Source of the DNA: Cerasibacillus quisquiliarum
GTDB taxonomy: Bacteria > Bacillota > Bacilli > Bacillales > Amphibacillaceae
Length of the DNA: 64,000 nucleotides
Assembly (NCBI RefSeq): GCF_014202495.1
Contig: NZ_JACHHA010000002.1
Location: 124,001 to 188,000, forward strand
Reading direction: 5' to 3'
Shown one piece after another: positions 45,790-55,454 of the stretch. The notes beneath the pieces were generated by a model. It did no database searches. It was given only the letters and a program-made list of their open reading frames with translations, and was not told where the DNA came from. Position 1 is the first letter of the stretch, and the number at the start of each line of letters is the position of its first letter. The translations under genes were made by a program, and so were the position numbers.

Positions 45790-47010
45790 TCAATCTTTTT
45801 CTGTCTGATTCATAATTGGTTGAGGTTTTGCAATATTTTCTTCTACAGTAATGTATAAGGTTAATATAACTTTATCATGCTCAATAGCTTCATGCAAAAC
45901 TTTATCCGATATGATGGTTGCATTTTTCCCTAAAAGGAGACGTAATTCTTGATAGGCTTGTTTTTTGCCAATTTCATGTGCTAATTTCTTCGACCGCTCC
46001 CAAGAACGTATTTCTTTTTCACTATGAATATTTTCAACAAGAGTAAAGGGAAGCTGCCAATTCAAAAAAAATAACGGGTGTTCAATGGTTTCTTTCTTTT
46101 CTAAGTCAAAGTCTACTTTAGAAAAATTCCATATTGGAATATCAATATTAAAGATATTTAAATAAAATTTTCTCAATTGTTTTCCAGTCAGCTGTTCATC
46201 GTTTCCTTTAAGAGGGATTGTCACATCAACTTCATACCATGTTCTTGCAATCACTTCACCAGTCGCAGCGACAAGTTTATTCTCTTCTGCCACATCTTCA
46301 TCTATAGCAGTATCATCTAAGAGATAACCTGATACTAATAAATCACCTTTTTTAACATAATCATATGTACCGACACGTGCAACACCTTTAGATACAAATA
46401 TTTTTTGGACAACACCGTCTTTAGCAGCGACCAAATGTTGAGGAGGTACTTCCTTTTCCTTATCGACAATTATTTTTTCTACACCTTCTAATTGGACACT
46501 TGTCCCCCTTTTTTCAATGCCTATCCATAATAATTCAGGTATATCATGAAGTAGTTGTTGTTGTAATTGACTTGACGAATCGATACGAAACATAAATGCA
46601 CCAGGATAAACACCGTAGCCTTTAAGAGTTTTCATTATTTTTTGTTCTAATTCTTTAGGAAAACCTGTGATATCAACTCTCCAAACGATATTTGAAAGAA
46701 AAAATAGAGATACAATTGCTATGATGATACCGACTAATAAGTAATTTTGTCTTAATAATTTTTTGTATATATATGGTATTCCCTTTTCTTCGATAATTTT
46801 TAATGAATATTCACTCTCATGAGCTAAATCCTTTATCGTTTGGATATCTTTTTTTGCTAAAGAAGCAATACATGTATGTTGGTCCGTCTTTTCTATATTC
46901 CAAATAGCAATTTGTTTGTTAACACATGTTTGAATAAATCTCTCCGGCATGATACCTTTAACTTGTACCGTCACATAACCAAGTAAATATGATATTTGTA
47001 ATCGCTTCAT
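45790..47010 (-). CDS. yqfD: Sporulation protein YqfD
   Basis: A 406-residue protein with a cytoplasmic N-terminal part, one membrane helix (about residues 92-112, LLVGIIIAIVSLFFLSNIVW) and a long outer domain. It belongs to the YqfD family, made in the mother cell during sporulation and needed for efficient sporulation. It is 22 nt after yqfC and 17 nt before phoH. Confidence 0.9.
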   Translation of the reverse strand: MKRLQISYLLGYVTVQVKGIMPERFIQTCVNKQIAIWNIEKTDQHTCIASLAKKDIQTIKDLAHESEYSLKIIEEKGIPYIYKKLLRQNYLLVGIIIAIVSLFFLSNIVWRVDITGFPKELEQKIMKTLKGYGVYPGAFMFRIDSSSQLQQQLLHDIPELLWIGIEKRGTSVQLEGVEKIIVDKEKEVPPQHLVAAKDGVVQKIFVSKGVARVGTYDYVKKGDLLVSGYLLDDTAIDEDVAEENKLVAATGEVIARTWYEVDVTIPLKGNDEQLTGKQLRKFYLNIFNIDIPIWNFSKVDFDLEKKETIEHPLFFLNWQLPFTLVENIHSEKEIRSWERSKKLAHEIGKKQAYQELRLLLGKNATIISDKVLHEAIEHDKVILTLYITVEENIAKPQPIMNQTEKD

Positions 47011-47032
47011 CTTTGCCTCCTAGTTAATCATA

Positions 47033-47314
47033 TTATTTAGGAAGAAATGTTACATGCTCTATTTTACCTTCAAGTAATAATTCTTCTGGCAACATCATTT
47101 TAATTTTGAAAGAGGAACCATTAATTTGAATGAATCCATTCGGAGTGTTTAATCGTAACAAATCATTTTTGAATATCGCTATACCTTTATGATTTTCAAC
47201 ATAAACATGTAAGTCTCCAAGCATCGTAATCCGTGGTAACTCCATGACGGCATCTGATGGTAGAGAAAAATAATGAACGAGTATTTCTCGTAAGCGTTGA
47301 TGGATTTTTTTCAA
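47033..47314 (-). CDS. yqfC: Sporulation protein YqfC (TTG start)
   Basis: A 93-residue YabP/YqfC family protein (RITMLGDLHVYVENHKGIAIFKNDLLRLNTPNG), the same length as in B. subtilis. The start is TTG at 47314, 6 nt behind GAGGAGG; the in-frame ATG at 47335 would read through that site. With yqfD it forms the conserved sporulation pair. Confidence 0.88.
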   Translation of the reverse strand: MKKIHQRLREILVHYFSLPSDAVMELPRITMLGDLHVYVENHKGIAIFKNDLLRLNTPNGFIQINGSSFKIKMMLPEELLLEGKIEHVTFLPK

Positions 47315-47367
47315 ATAGTCTCCTCCTCTCATCATTTATATGTATGAATAAAACATTGTAATAAGAA

Positions 47368-47400
47368 CAAAAAAACCATTCACATTAAATGTAAATGGTT
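47368..47400 (-). terminator. Terminator after the floA operon
   Basis: AACCATTTACATT and AATGTGAATGGTT (minus strand, one mismatch) followed by TTTTTTT. It separates the floA operon from yqfC. Confidence 0.82.
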
Positions 47401-47409
47401 CATAAATGC

Positions 47410-47952
47410 TCAACCACCATGTCGCTTAATTGGAACCGGTTGATATGGTTTCAATGCACGGGGTGGTCCTAATATTTCAGCCATAACAATTCCTTCAATT
47501 AATCCATCTTTCGTAAGCTTTTCTTTCATTTGTCTTTGGAATCGTTCATGGCGTAAGCTAGTCTGGTCATTATGAGAACGTAACGGTTGGACGATACTAT
47601 CTGTCATTTCAGCGGAAGTTTCATCCATTGTTTCGATCGATTCAGAAGTTTTTATGTTCATACGTTCTTGATAACGTTTTAATTGATCTTGTAATTGATT
47701 ATTAATATTTTCCATAATTTCATCAGACGTTTCTAGCTCTTCTAATTTTTCATCGACACCGACAAAGACAGGGCTTGTCTTTGGATGAATGGGATCCATT
47801 TGTGATTGATGATGCTGAATCGGTTTTGGGCGGTTCATGGTTTTTTCTTCTTCATCCCTCTTCATGTCATCAGTAAAAAATTTAAAAATCGCACCAATTA
47901 TGAGGGCAAATATGACAAAATTCTCCATGATAAAATCAATCAAATCACCCAT
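47410..47952 (-). CDS. Anchored acidic protein downstream of floA (yqfB position)
   Basis: A 180-residue protein with one N-terminal membrane helix (FIMENFVIFALIIGAIFKFF), a long charged region likely to be disordered or coiled coil (EKLEELETSDEIMENINNQL, QLKRYQERMN), and a C-terminal helical segment ending in AEILGPPRALKPYQ. Such a motif looks conserved, but I do not know its function. It is the third gene of yqeZ-floA-x, the place of B. subtilis yqfB, and probably works with the flotillin. Confidence 0.65.
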   Translation of the reverse strand: MGDLIDFIMENFVIFALIIGAIFKFFTDDMKRDEEEKTMNRPKPIQHHQSQMDPIHPKTSPVFVGVDEKLEELETSDEIMENINNQLQDQLKRYQERMNIKTSESIETMDETSAEMTDSIVQPLRSHNDQTSLRHERFQRQMKEKLTKDGLIEGIVMAEILGPPRALKPYQPVPIKRHGG

Positions 47953-47977
47953 ATAATCCCTCCTTTAAGACAAAAGT

Positions 47978-48991
47978 TTATTTTTTAGGCTTTTTGTCAT
48001 CTGTTTCATCCTTATTATCCTTAGATAGTTTACCGATTGCATCACGCATACCTGTATCAGCGTTTATATTTTTATAGTTCATATAATCCATAACACCCAT
48101 TTTCCCTGAACGAAGTGCTTCTGCCAATGCTTTAGGTACTTCTGCTTCAGCTTCGACAACATGTGCACGCATTTCTTGAACACGAGCAACCATCTCTTGT
48201 TCACGAGCAACAGCCATTGCACGACGTTCTTCTGCTTTTGCTTGAGCAATATTTTTATCAGCTTCTGCTTGATCTGTTTGTAAAATTGCTCCAATGTTTT
48301 TACCAATATCTACATCTGCTATATCAATTGATAAAATTTCAAAAGCCGTTCCTGCATCGAGACCTTTTGCTAAGACAGTATGTGAAATGGAATCTGGATT
48401 TTCCAATACTTGTTTATGAGAATCTGAGCTACCAATTGTACTGACAACACCTTCACCTACACGTGCAATAACTGTATCTTCTCCCGCACCACCAACTAAG
48501 CGGTCAATATTTGCACGAACTGTAATACGTGCAAGAGCTTTTACTTCAATTCCATCCATAGCTATACCAGCTATAAACGGTGTTTCAATTACTTTAGGAT
48601 TAACACTCATTTGAACAGCTTCAAGTACATTTCGACCCGCTAAGTCAATTGCAGCAGCTCGTTCAAAAGTAAGCTCAATATTAGCTCGATGAGCTGCAAT
48701 TAATGCATTTACAACACGATCTACATGACCCCCAGCAAGATAATGACTTTCTAATTGATTCGTCGTTACTTTTAAGCCAGCTTTATGTGCTTTAATCAGA
48801 GGATTAATCACACGACTCGGTATAACACGACGTAAACGCATACCTACTAAAGTAAAAATACCGACCCTTACTCCAGCTGCTAGAGCACTAATCCATAGCG
48901 TAACTGGAATAAATGTAAACAAAATAGCAAGAACAATTAACGCGACAACAATCAAAATGATTGGTGTTAATTCTAGAACTCCTAAACCCAT
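47978..48991 (-). CDS. floA: Flotillin-like protein FloA
   Basis: FloA organises functional membrane microdomains. The 337-residue protein has a re-entrant N-terminal hydrophobic region (about 8-45), the SPFH-like domain ([35 protein letters not shown]), and a C-terminal Ala/Glu-rich coiled coil ([34 protein letters not shown]). Length is close to B. subtilis YqfA (331). It follows yqeZ and shares its sigma-W-type promoter. Confidence 0.95.
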   Translation of the reverse strand: MGLGVLELTPIILIVVALIVLAILFTFIPVTLWISALAAGVRVGIFTLVGMRLRRVIPSRVINPLIKAHKAGLKVTTNQLESHYLAGGHVDRVVNALIAAHRANIELTFERAAAIDLAGRNVLEAVQMSVNPKVIETPFIAGIAMDGIEVKALARITVRANIDRLVGGAGEDTVIARVGEGVVSTIGSSDSHKQVLENPDSISHTVLAKGLDAGTAFEILSIDIADVDIGKNIGAILQTDQAEADKNIAQAKAEERRAMAVAREQEMVARVQEMRAHVVEAEAEVPKALAEALRSGKMGVMDYMNYKNINADTGMRDAIGKLSKDNKDETDDKKPKK

Positions 48992-49055
48992 TAAACATTC
49001 CTCCTAATAATAATAATCTATATCTAAGTTGGCAAAATGCGCCGACTTTGATAAC

Positions 49056-50384
49056 TTAAATTTTTCTAACGACAATTCGTGCTCCTTCAACTTTTACAAT
49101 CTTAACGCGTTCATCTTTCTTAATAAAAGTTCCTTCCGAAATAACATCGAGTGTTTCATCTTGAAATACAGCTCTTCCAGATGGTCTAAGTCCGGTAAGC
49201 GTCTGACCTTCTAAACCAATTAATTCAAGACGATTAACATGTGCTACATAGCCTTCTTCTGTCGTCGTACTATCTTTTAAAATAATATGGCGAAAAAGTC
49301 CTTTTTCTAAACCCATTTTTTTAAAAAGAATCACTGACGCAATGATTGCAACAACTAGGGCTATAAAAATGCTTAAAGCCATATGTGATACACTCGCTCC
49401 AGAGATAAATAGTGAACCTACAATTGCTCCACCACCTAATAATCCAAGAATGCCTCCTGGCACAAAAAACTCAGTAATTATTAATGCAATTCCAATAATA
49501 AGTAATAAAATAGCTTCCATACCGGCAAGACCTGCAACTACATGACCGTAAAAGAACAAAATGAGTGAGACTAAACCCATCGTTCCTGGAACACCAAAAC
49601 CTGGAGAATACAATTCAACAATTAGCCCGAGGCTTGCAATCGATAATAAAATGGGCACAACGATCGGATTTGTTAAAAATCGTGCAATTTCTTCTGCAAA
49701 TGTCGGTTCGGTTTCTACTATCGTCGCTTTATCCAAGCCGAGTTCATACAATAATTCCGTACGATTATTAACAATCCCTTCAGCATATTTAACTTTTAAA
49801 GCATTTTTTGCGCCTAGGGTTAGGTATTCACCTTTTTTTGCGCCATATTCAGGTAAATCAATGCTCTCATCTGCCATCGCTTTTGCATAAAGAGGATCTC
49901 TTCCTTTAGATTCAGCCGCTTCACCCATTTTAGCAATCCATGCAGATTGTGCTTTTTTTTCAGCAGCATTTCCATCACTTGTGATAACACCACTTGCTCC
50001 CATCGTTGCATGTGGTTTCATATAAATATTATCCGTATTTAGAGCTATATAAGAACCAGCAGATAATGCATCATTAATAATAAACGACGTCGTTTCTATA
50101 TCAAGATTTTGTAACATATTTGCAATATGCCCGGCAGCATCAACACGTCCACCTGGTGTATCAATCTCAAAAATGATATGATTGGCTCCTTCTTCAATCG
50201 CTTCATCTGTCATTCGTTTCATAAATGCTTCTAGCCCACGCTCAACTTCTTTTTCAACGGGAATAATATATACAAGCTTCCCACGTCCAGCATCATCTGC
50301 TTTAACAAATATACGATCACTTATTAATATTCCAAACATGACCGTAACAATCATTATGTATGCGACTAAGATTCGCTTTATCAT
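49056..50384 (-). CDS. yqeZ: NfeD protein, long form with ClpP-like protease domain (YqeZ)
   Basis: The 442-residue protein starts with a signal-anchor (ILVAYIMIVTVMFGILI), then a ClpP-class serine protease domain (IDTPGGRVDAAGHIANML, INDALSAGSYIALNTD with the nucleophile Ser, and a downstream Lys), four or five membrane helices (about 240-355), and the NfeD OB domain (GLEGQTLTGLRPSGRAVF). It is the partner of FloA, 64 nt upstream of it. Confidence 0.93.
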   Translation of the reverse strand: MIKRILVAYIMIVTVMFGILISDRIFVKADDAGRGKLVYIIPVEKEVERGLEAFMKRMTDEAIEEGANHIIFEIDTPGGRVDAAGHIANMLQNLDIETTSFIINDALSAGSYIALNTDNIYMKPHATMGASGVITSDGNAAEKKAQSAWIAKMGEAAESKGRDPLYAKAMADESIDLPEYGAKKGEYLTLGAKNALKVKYAEGIVNNRTELLYELGLDKATIVETEPTFAEEIARFLTNPIVVPILLSIASLGLIVELYSPGFGVPGTMGLVSLILFFYGHVVAGLAGMEAILLLIIGIALIITEFFVPGGILGLLGGGAIVGSLFISGASVSHMALSIFIALVVAIIASVILFKKMGLEKGLFRHIILKDSTTTEEGYVAHVNRLELIGLEGQTLTGLRPSGRAVFQDETLDVISEGTFIKKDERVKIVKVEGARIVVRKI

Positions 50385-50416
50385 ATATTCACCTCCCTAT
50401 ACTTTTAATTATTATA

Positions 50417-50443
50417 TACGAATTCATATATTATTTGGTTTCA
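50417..50443 (-). promoter_or_regulatory. Sigma-W-type promoter of the yqeZ-floA operon
   Basis: On the minus strand TGAAAC (50443-50438), 17 bp, CGTA (50420-50417), about 33 nt before the yqeZ start. The same operon is under the ECF factor sigma-W in B. subtilis, where the consensus is TGAAAC-N16-CGTA. Confidence 0.72.
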
Positions 50444-50533
50444 TCATTTATTTGTTGGAGCATTCATTAAAAGCATACACTAAAACTTGTGAAAATCATA
50501 GTCGTGATTTAAAAATATAGTATGAAATAGAGA

Positions 50534-50564
50534 AAGATTCCTTACAATTATTGTAAGGAATCTT
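50534..50564 (-). terminator. Hairpin after yqeY
   Basis: AAGATTCCTTACAA and TTGTAAGGAATCTT form a perfect 14-bp stem with loop TTA, right after the yqeY stop. Only a short T-rich stretch (TTTCTCT) follows on the minus strand. Confidence 0.75.
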
Positions 50565-50573
50565 AACCATTCA

Positions 50574-51020
50574 TTATGATAATTTTTCTTGTACAAGTTT
50601 ACTGACAAGAGCACCATCTGCTTTTCCTTTAGTCTTAGAAATTAGGGCACCCATAACTCTTCCCATATCTTTTTTAGAAGATGCGTTTAGTTGTTTAATC
50701 GTATGTTCAACTAGTTGCTCTAACTCTTTAAACTCAAGCTGTTCTGGCATATATTGTTGTAATATATCGAGTTCATTTTCGATTTTCTCAACAAGATCTT
50801 CACGCTTCGCTGTTTTAAATTCTTGGAGGGAATCTTTTCGTTGTTTAGACTCTCTTGATAAAATTGTGAGTTCTTGATCCTCTGACAATTTGTTCGTTCC
50901 AAGTTTTATCATTTCATTTTGTAGTGAAGCTTTTACCATTCTAATCACACTGAGTCGCTCTTTATCTTTTGCTTTCAAAGCTTCTTTCATATCTTTATTT
51001 AATTGTTCTAAAATGGACAT
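50574..51020 (-). CDS. yqeY: GatB/YqeY domain protein
   Basis: A 148-residue helical protein of the YqeY family, related to the tRNA-binding tail domain of GatB ([62 protein letters not shown]). Exact function unknown. It lies 18 nt after rpsU, the usual pair. Confidence 0.92.
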   Translation of the reverse strand: MSILEQLNKDMKEALKAKDKERLSVIRMVKASLQNEMIKLGTNKLSEDQELTILSRESKQRKDSLQEFKTAKREDLVEKIENELDILQQYMPEQLEFKELEQLVEHTIKQLNASSKKDMGRVMGALISKTKGKADGALVSKLVQEKLS

Positions 51021-51038
51021 GAAATCGCACCTTCTTTA

Positions 51039-51221
51039 TTAATATCTACGCTTCTTCTTTCGAGCGGCTTCAGATTTCTTTTTGCGACGAACACTTGGTT
51101 TTTCATAGTATTCACGCTTACGATATTCTGATAGTGTTCCACTTTTAGAAACATTACGTTTAAAGCGACGAAGAGCATCCTCAAGAGACTCATTTTTACG
51201 AACACGGGTTGTGTTTGACAT
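51039..51221 (-). CDS. rpsU: 30S ribosomal protein S21
   Basis: A 60-residue basic protein ([24 protein letters not shown]...[12 protein letters not shown]), S21 of the small ribosomal subunit. It is a few residues longer than B. subtilis S21 (57). The ATG at 51221 follows GGAGGGAGGGAAATACC; the frame upstream to 51281 is non-coding. Confidence 0.96.
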   Translation of the reverse strand: MSNTTRVRKNESLEDALRRFKRNVSKSGTLSEYRKREYYEKPSVRRKKKSEAARKKKRRY

Positions 51222-51343
51222 GGTATTTCCCTCCCTCCGAAGCAACAAAACAAATTCTAATGGCATTAACAAAAAATTCACATGCCTTTTGCCATTATAA
51301 TATATGCTATGTTCAAGGTCAACATCTTATAAAAGATGAGCGT

Positions 51344-51994
51344 TTATTTTTCTTCTTGAACAATGGATACGCCTGAACTTGCACCAATACGTGTTGCACC
51401 AGCTGCAATCATCGCTTCTGCTGTTTTACGATCACGAATGCCACCAGAAGCTTTCACTCCCATATGATCGCCTACTGTTTGCCGCATTAATTTCACATCT
51501 TCTACTGTTGCACCACCACCTAAAAAACCTGTCGATGTCTTAACAAAGTCTGCACCAGCTTCTAGTGCAAGCTGACAAGCACGTTTCTTTTCATCATTAT
51601 TTAACAAAGCTGTTTCAATAATGACTTTAACTAATGCCTTATCTTTGGCAGCGTTGACAACGGCTAAAATATCATTCTTAACAGTTTCATCGTCATTCAT
51701 CTTTAATGCTCCGATATTAATGACCATGTCCACTTCTTCGGCACCTGACTGAATCGCTTCTTTTGTTTCTGCTACCTTAATAGAGGTCGTTGATGTACCA
51801 AGTGGAAAACCAATCACTGTACAAACTTTTACATTCGTTTCCTTCAATCGATCGTAGCAATGGTTTACCCAATACGGATTAACACAAACAGAAGCAAATT
51901 GATAAGTTTTTGCATCTTCAATGATTTGATTAATTTGCTCTTCTGTTGCATCAGGCTTTAATAATGTATGATCTATATATTTTCTTAATTCCAT
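51344..51994 (-). CDS. deoC: Deoxyribose-phosphate aldolase
   Basis: DeoC splits 2-deoxyribose-5-phosphate to glyceraldehyde-3-phosphate and acetaldehyde in nucleoside breakdown. The 216-residue TIM barrel shows [11 protein letters not shown] at the start, the Schiff-base lysine region [19 protein letters not shown] and [10 protein letters not shown]. The ATG at 51994 is 9 nt behind AGAGG. No other deoxynucleoside genes are adjacent, and it appears monocistronic. Confidence 0.95.
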   Translation of the reverse strand: MELRKYIDHTLLKPDATEEQINQIIEDAKTYQFASVCVNPYWVNHCYDRLKETNVKVCTVIGFPLGTSTTSIKVAETKEAIQSGAEEVDMVINIGALKMNDDETVKNDILAVVNAAKDKALVKVIIETALLNNDEKKRACQLALEAGADFVKTSTGFLGGGATVEDVKLMRQTVGDHMGVKASGGIRDRKTAEAMIAAGATRIGASSGVSIVQEEK

Positions 51995-52003
51995 TATAAA
52001 CAT

Positions 52004-52368
52004 CCTCTTTTCTAAAATGGTTTATGTGTACATCTACATAAATAATAGCATGTCTAATAATTTAAATCGAATGGTTCAGAATAAAAACTTATCATAAATA
52101 ATTGAATAAAATAAATTGTCCCTAGTAAAATAAACTGATGAAAGGGTACAGTTCATAATGAGCCTGTCTTTTAGAACAATGGGCCGTATGAACTATTCTG
52201 AATTAAACATATTTAGTATTGAAACATTAAATAGATCCACCCCTTAAGGGAAGGAGTGGATCATTATATTTTTCTATGACAAGCTATATAAACCATCTTT
52301 TTTCGTTACAATGAACAAAGTATAAAATACCAGCTAAAATCATACATGTTAGTTTTCCAACTCTTTCT
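52004..52368. other. Structured intergenic region between deoC and mtaB
   Basis: No gene is visible in this 365-nt stretch. It holds two inverted repeats: GTTCATA...TATGAAC (52151-52193, with an inner GCC/GGC pairing) and GATCCAC...GTGGATC (52234-52262, enclosing the palindrome CCCTTAAGGG). The second may end mtaB transcripts, though a U-run is weak. The first is unexplained. Confidence 0.6.
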
Positions 52369-53715
52369 TTATTTAGCCAAGGCATGAGTCGCATCTTCCA
52401 TGACTCTTACGAAAACACCCTCATTGACAGGATAATCTGCTTTTGTAATTTTCACACGAACAATTTTCCCTATTAAATCAGGTGTTCCTCTAAACTGAAC
52501 TTTTAAATAGTTATCTGTGTAGCCAGCCAATATGTCTGGATGTTCGGCATCGTGAACCTTTTCTTCTGGAATCACTTCTAACACTTCATTTTCGTAGCGC
52601 ATCGCATATTGTTTCGCTAACTTATTTGATAAATCGATCAAACGATGAACCCGTTCTTCTTTCACGTCTTTTGGAACTTGATTGTCCATTCGAGCTGCTG
52701 GAGTTCCCGTTCTTTGTGAGTACGGGAAGACGTGTAATTCAGAATAACCAACTTGTTTGACGAATTCATATGTTTCCATGAATTCAGCTTCTGTTTCTCC
52801 TGGAAAACCGACAATAACATCTGATGTAATCGCTAAATCAGGTAATGCTTTACGAATTTTTTTCACCTTTTCATAGTAAAATTCAGCACTATACTTACGA
52901 CGCATTCGCTTTAATACGTCATTTGAACCTGATTGTAATGGGATATGAAGATGACGAACAATTTTTCTAGATTGGTCAAGCACTTCAATAACCTCATCTG
53001 TAATTTGGCTCGCTTCAATTGAAGATATGCGAATTCTTTTTAAACCATTTACTTTTTCTTCTAAGTCGCGAAGTAACATGGCAAAATTGTAGTCAGGCAT
53101 ATCTTCACCATAGCCGGCTGTATGAATTCCAGTCAAAACAATTTCTTTATACCCTGCATCAACTAGACGCTGAGCTTGTTGTAATACACTTTCTGGTTTT
53201 CTAGAACGTAGTAAACCACGTGACCATGGAATAATACAAAATGTACAGAAGTTATTACATCCTTCTTGAATTTTTAATGATGCGCGGGTGCGATCTGTAA
53301 ATTCTGGAACATCCATTTCTTCAAACACGCGATTTTTCATAATATTAGACACAGCATTAACAGGTAGGCGTGTTTTTTGGTGCTCCTCGATATATTGAAT
53401 CATATTTTTTCTATCTTGTGTTCCAACAACGACATCAACACCTGGAATAGCTAAGACTTCTCCCGGAGATGTTTGAGCATAACACCCTGTTACACAAACG
53501 ACAGCATCGGGATTTTTTCGAATGGCACGACGAATGATTTGTCTACTTTTTTTATCTCCTGTATTTGTCACTGTACACGTATTAATAACATATACATCTG
53601 CCATTTGATCAAACTCAACACGTTCATAACCATGATCCATGAACAGACGCCAAATTCCTTCTGTTTCATAATGATTTACTTTACAACCTAATGTATGAAA
53701 AGCCACTGTTGGCAT
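52369..53715 (-). CDS. mtaB: tRNA-t6A37 methylthiotransferase MtaB
   Basis: MtaB (YqeV) adds a methylthio group to t6A37 of tRNA reading ANN codons. The 448-residue protein has the UPF0004 domain (LGCKVNHYETE, NTCTVTN), the radical SAM motif CNNFCTFCIIPWSRG and a C-terminal TRAM domain (VQFRGTPDLIGKIVRVKITKA). The ATG overlaps the rsmE stop by 1 nt in TAATG, so it is translationally coupled in the dnaK operon's downstream end. Confidence 0.95.
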   Translation of the reverse strand: MPTVAFHTLGCKVNHYETEGIWRLFMDHGYERVEFDQMADVYVINTCTVTNTGDKKSRQIIRRAIRKNPDAVVCVTGCYAQTSPGEVLAIPGVDVVVGTQDRKNMIQYIEEHQKTRLPVNAVSNIMKNRVFEEMDVPEFTDRTRASLKIQEGCNNFCTFCIIPWSRGLLRSRKPESVLQQAQRLVDAGYKEIVLTGIHTAGYGEDMPDYNFAMLLRDLEEKVNGLKRIRISSIEASQITDEVIEVLDQSRKIVRHLHIPLQSGSNDVLKRMRRKYSAEFYYEKVKKIRKALPDLAITSDVIVGFPGETEAEFMETYEFVKQVGYSELHVFPYSQRTGTPAARMDNQVPKDVKEERVHRLIDLSNKLAKQYAMRYENEVLEVIPEEKVHDAEHPDILAGYTDNYLKVQFRGTPDLIGKIVRVKITKADYPVNEGVFVRVMEDATHALAK

Positions 53716-54473
53716 TAAAAACACCCCAATTCTTCAAATTGATATGAGAGACTTGCTAAAGCATATAAAGCTGCCGTCTCCGTTCGCAATATTCTCGGAC
53801 CTAATCGAACGGGTGTGAATCCATTTTTCTTAAGCAAAGCTACTTCTTCTTCAGCAAATCCACCTTCCGGACCGATACATAAAAGCAAGGATTGGTCTTT
53901 TTTAAGTTTCTTAACTATTGTACTAAAGGAATGATATTTTTCAACCTTAGCCTCTTCTTCATAAGCAAATATCTTAATATCAAATGATTGACTTATTTTA
54001 AGCAGTTCATTTAAGTTCATTGGTAAATATACTTTAGGTATACGATTTCTATGACTTTGTTCACTAGCTTCTTTTACAATTCTAGAAAAACGTTCATGTT
54101 TTTTTCTACTTTTTTTATCATCCCATTTGACAACGGATCGCTTACTTGAAAATGGAATAAATGCGTGGGCACCAAGTTCAGTTCCTTTTTGAAGAACGAA
54201 ATCGATTTTGTCACCTTTCGGTAAGCCTTGTGCGATGGTGACGTGAATAGGTAATTCATTGTCCTCTGTTAGCCATTCTTTAACTTTTAATTGGACTTCT
54301 TTATCTGCAATCGCATTAATTGCACATATGGCTGCCTTCCCATCCGTGTTATTACAAATGACTTGATCACCAATATGACTTCGCAAAACACGAATGAGAT
54401 GGTGTGCATCTTGTCCTTTTATGATGACATCTTGATCATGCCAGTTATTTGAAGGGATAAAATATCTTTGCAC
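53715..54473 (-). CDS. rsmE: 16S rRNA (uracil1498-N3)-methyltransferase RsmE (GTG start)
   Basis: A 252-residue SPOUT methyltransferase with the N-terminal PUA-like domain (MQRYFIPSNNW, HHLIRVLRSHIGD) and the knot region (LLCIGPEGGFAEEEV, LGPRILRTETAALYALASLS). The GTG at 54473 gives the family N-terminus MQRYF and sits behind GAAGGTGG; an upstream in-frame GTG at 54482 is inside that site. It follows prmA by 15 nt. Confidence 0.94.
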   Translation of the reverse strand: MQRYFIPSNNWHDQDVIIKGQDAHHLIRVLRSHIGDQVICNNTDGKAAICAINAIADKEVQLKVKEWLTEDNELPIHVTIAQGLPKGDKIDFVLQKGTELGAHAFIPFSSKRSVVKWDDKKSRKKHERFSRIVKEASEQSHRNRIPKVYLPMNLNELLKISQSFDIKIFAYEEEAKVEKYHSFSTIVKKLKKDQSLLLCIGPEGGFAEEEVALLKKNGFTPVRLGPRILRTETAALYALASLSYQFEELGCF

Positions 54474-54488
54474 ATTGCCCACCTTCTT

Positions 54489-55436
54489 CTATTGTTTTTT
54501 AGCCACAATCGATACCCAATCATCGAGGTGATTTGTTTCTATAATTTTAAATCCTTGTTTTTCAAGTCCATTTTCAACTAATAAACGCTTTTCATTAATG
54601 ATACCTGATGTAATAAATATCCCGTCTCTGGTTAAATTATTCCAAGCATCTTCAATAAATTGTACGATGATTTCTGCTAAGATATTTGAGACAATTAAAT
54701 CTGCTTGATGTTCAGCTCCTTTTAAGAGGTCCTTTTGCATTGGAAATACAGCATGTTCGAGACCATTTAACTTAATATTTTCCTTGGTACTTTTAACAGC
54801 AACAGGATCTAAATCATAAGCAAATACTTCTTTTGCACCTAAAAGAACTGAAGCAATACTTAATACGCCTGATCCGCTACCTACATCAATGACCGTGTCT
54901 TGCTTATGGATATATTTTTCTAGTGCTTGAATACTTAATTTCGTAGTTGGATGTGTTCCAGTACCAAAGGCCATACCTGGATCTAGTTTGATTATTTTTT
55001 CGTTTTTCGATTTTGCCTCATATTTGTCCACATCCCAAGACGGTACGATTGTAACGTGTTCAGAAACATGGACAATATCATAATATTTCTTCCATGCTGT
55101 TGCCCAATCCTTTTCGGCAACTTCTCGCAAATAAAGCATATTTGGTCCGATATCAATTTGAAAGTCAGGTAATTGATTGATTTTCTTACGCATTTGATTA
55201 ATTTTTTTGTCCAATTGTTCATCTTGCTGCGAAAAGTATGCTTTAATAAATACGCCTTCCTCAGGATAATCAGCTATATTAAGATCAAATATTTCTCCAA
55301 ATTTTGTTTCCCGTTCCTTTTCTATATCAAGTCGATTTTCGATGACAACACCGCTTGCACCATAATTCATCAATATATGTGAAACAGGTTCTATCGCTTC
55401 ATTCGTCGTATGAACACATAGTTCCGTCCAGTTAAT
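54489..55436 (-). CDS. prmA: Ribosomal protein L11 methyltransferase with abnormal start
   Basis: PrmA trimethylates ribosomal protein L11. The SAM-binding motif VIDVGSGSGVLSIASVLLG and VSNILAEII are intact. The family N-terminus is encoded in frame (NWTELCVHTTNEAIEPVSHIL, against B. subtilis KWSELSIHTTHEAVEP), but the aligned start codon is ATT at 55436-55434. Upstream, ATG TAA lies at 55443-55438 in another frame. Either AUU starts translation or a one-base insertion broke an ATG start. Later in-frame TTG/ATG at 55373/55370 would remove 21-22 residues. Confidence 0.85.
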   Translation of the reverse strand: MNWTELCVHTTNEAIEPVSHILMNYGASGVVIENRLDIEKERETKFGEIFDLNIADYPEEGVFIKAYFSQQDEQLDKKINQMRKKINQLPDFQIDIGPNMLYLREVAEKDWATAWKKYYDIVHVSEHVTIVPSWDVDKYEAKSKNEKIIKLDPGMAFGTGTHPTTKLSIQALEKYIHKQDTVIDVGSGSGVLSIASVLLGAKEVFAYDLDPVAVKSTKENIKLNGLEHAVFPMQKDLLKGAEHQADLIVSNILAEIIVQFIEDAWNNLTRDGIFITSGIINEKRLLVENGLEKQGFKIIETNHLDDWVSIVAKKQ

Positions 55437-55454
55437 TTTACATCACGTACCTTT

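Noticed and set aside
49342-49890. Plus-strand frames opposite yqeZ
   Set aside because: Complementary to the membrane and protease domains of a well-supported gene.
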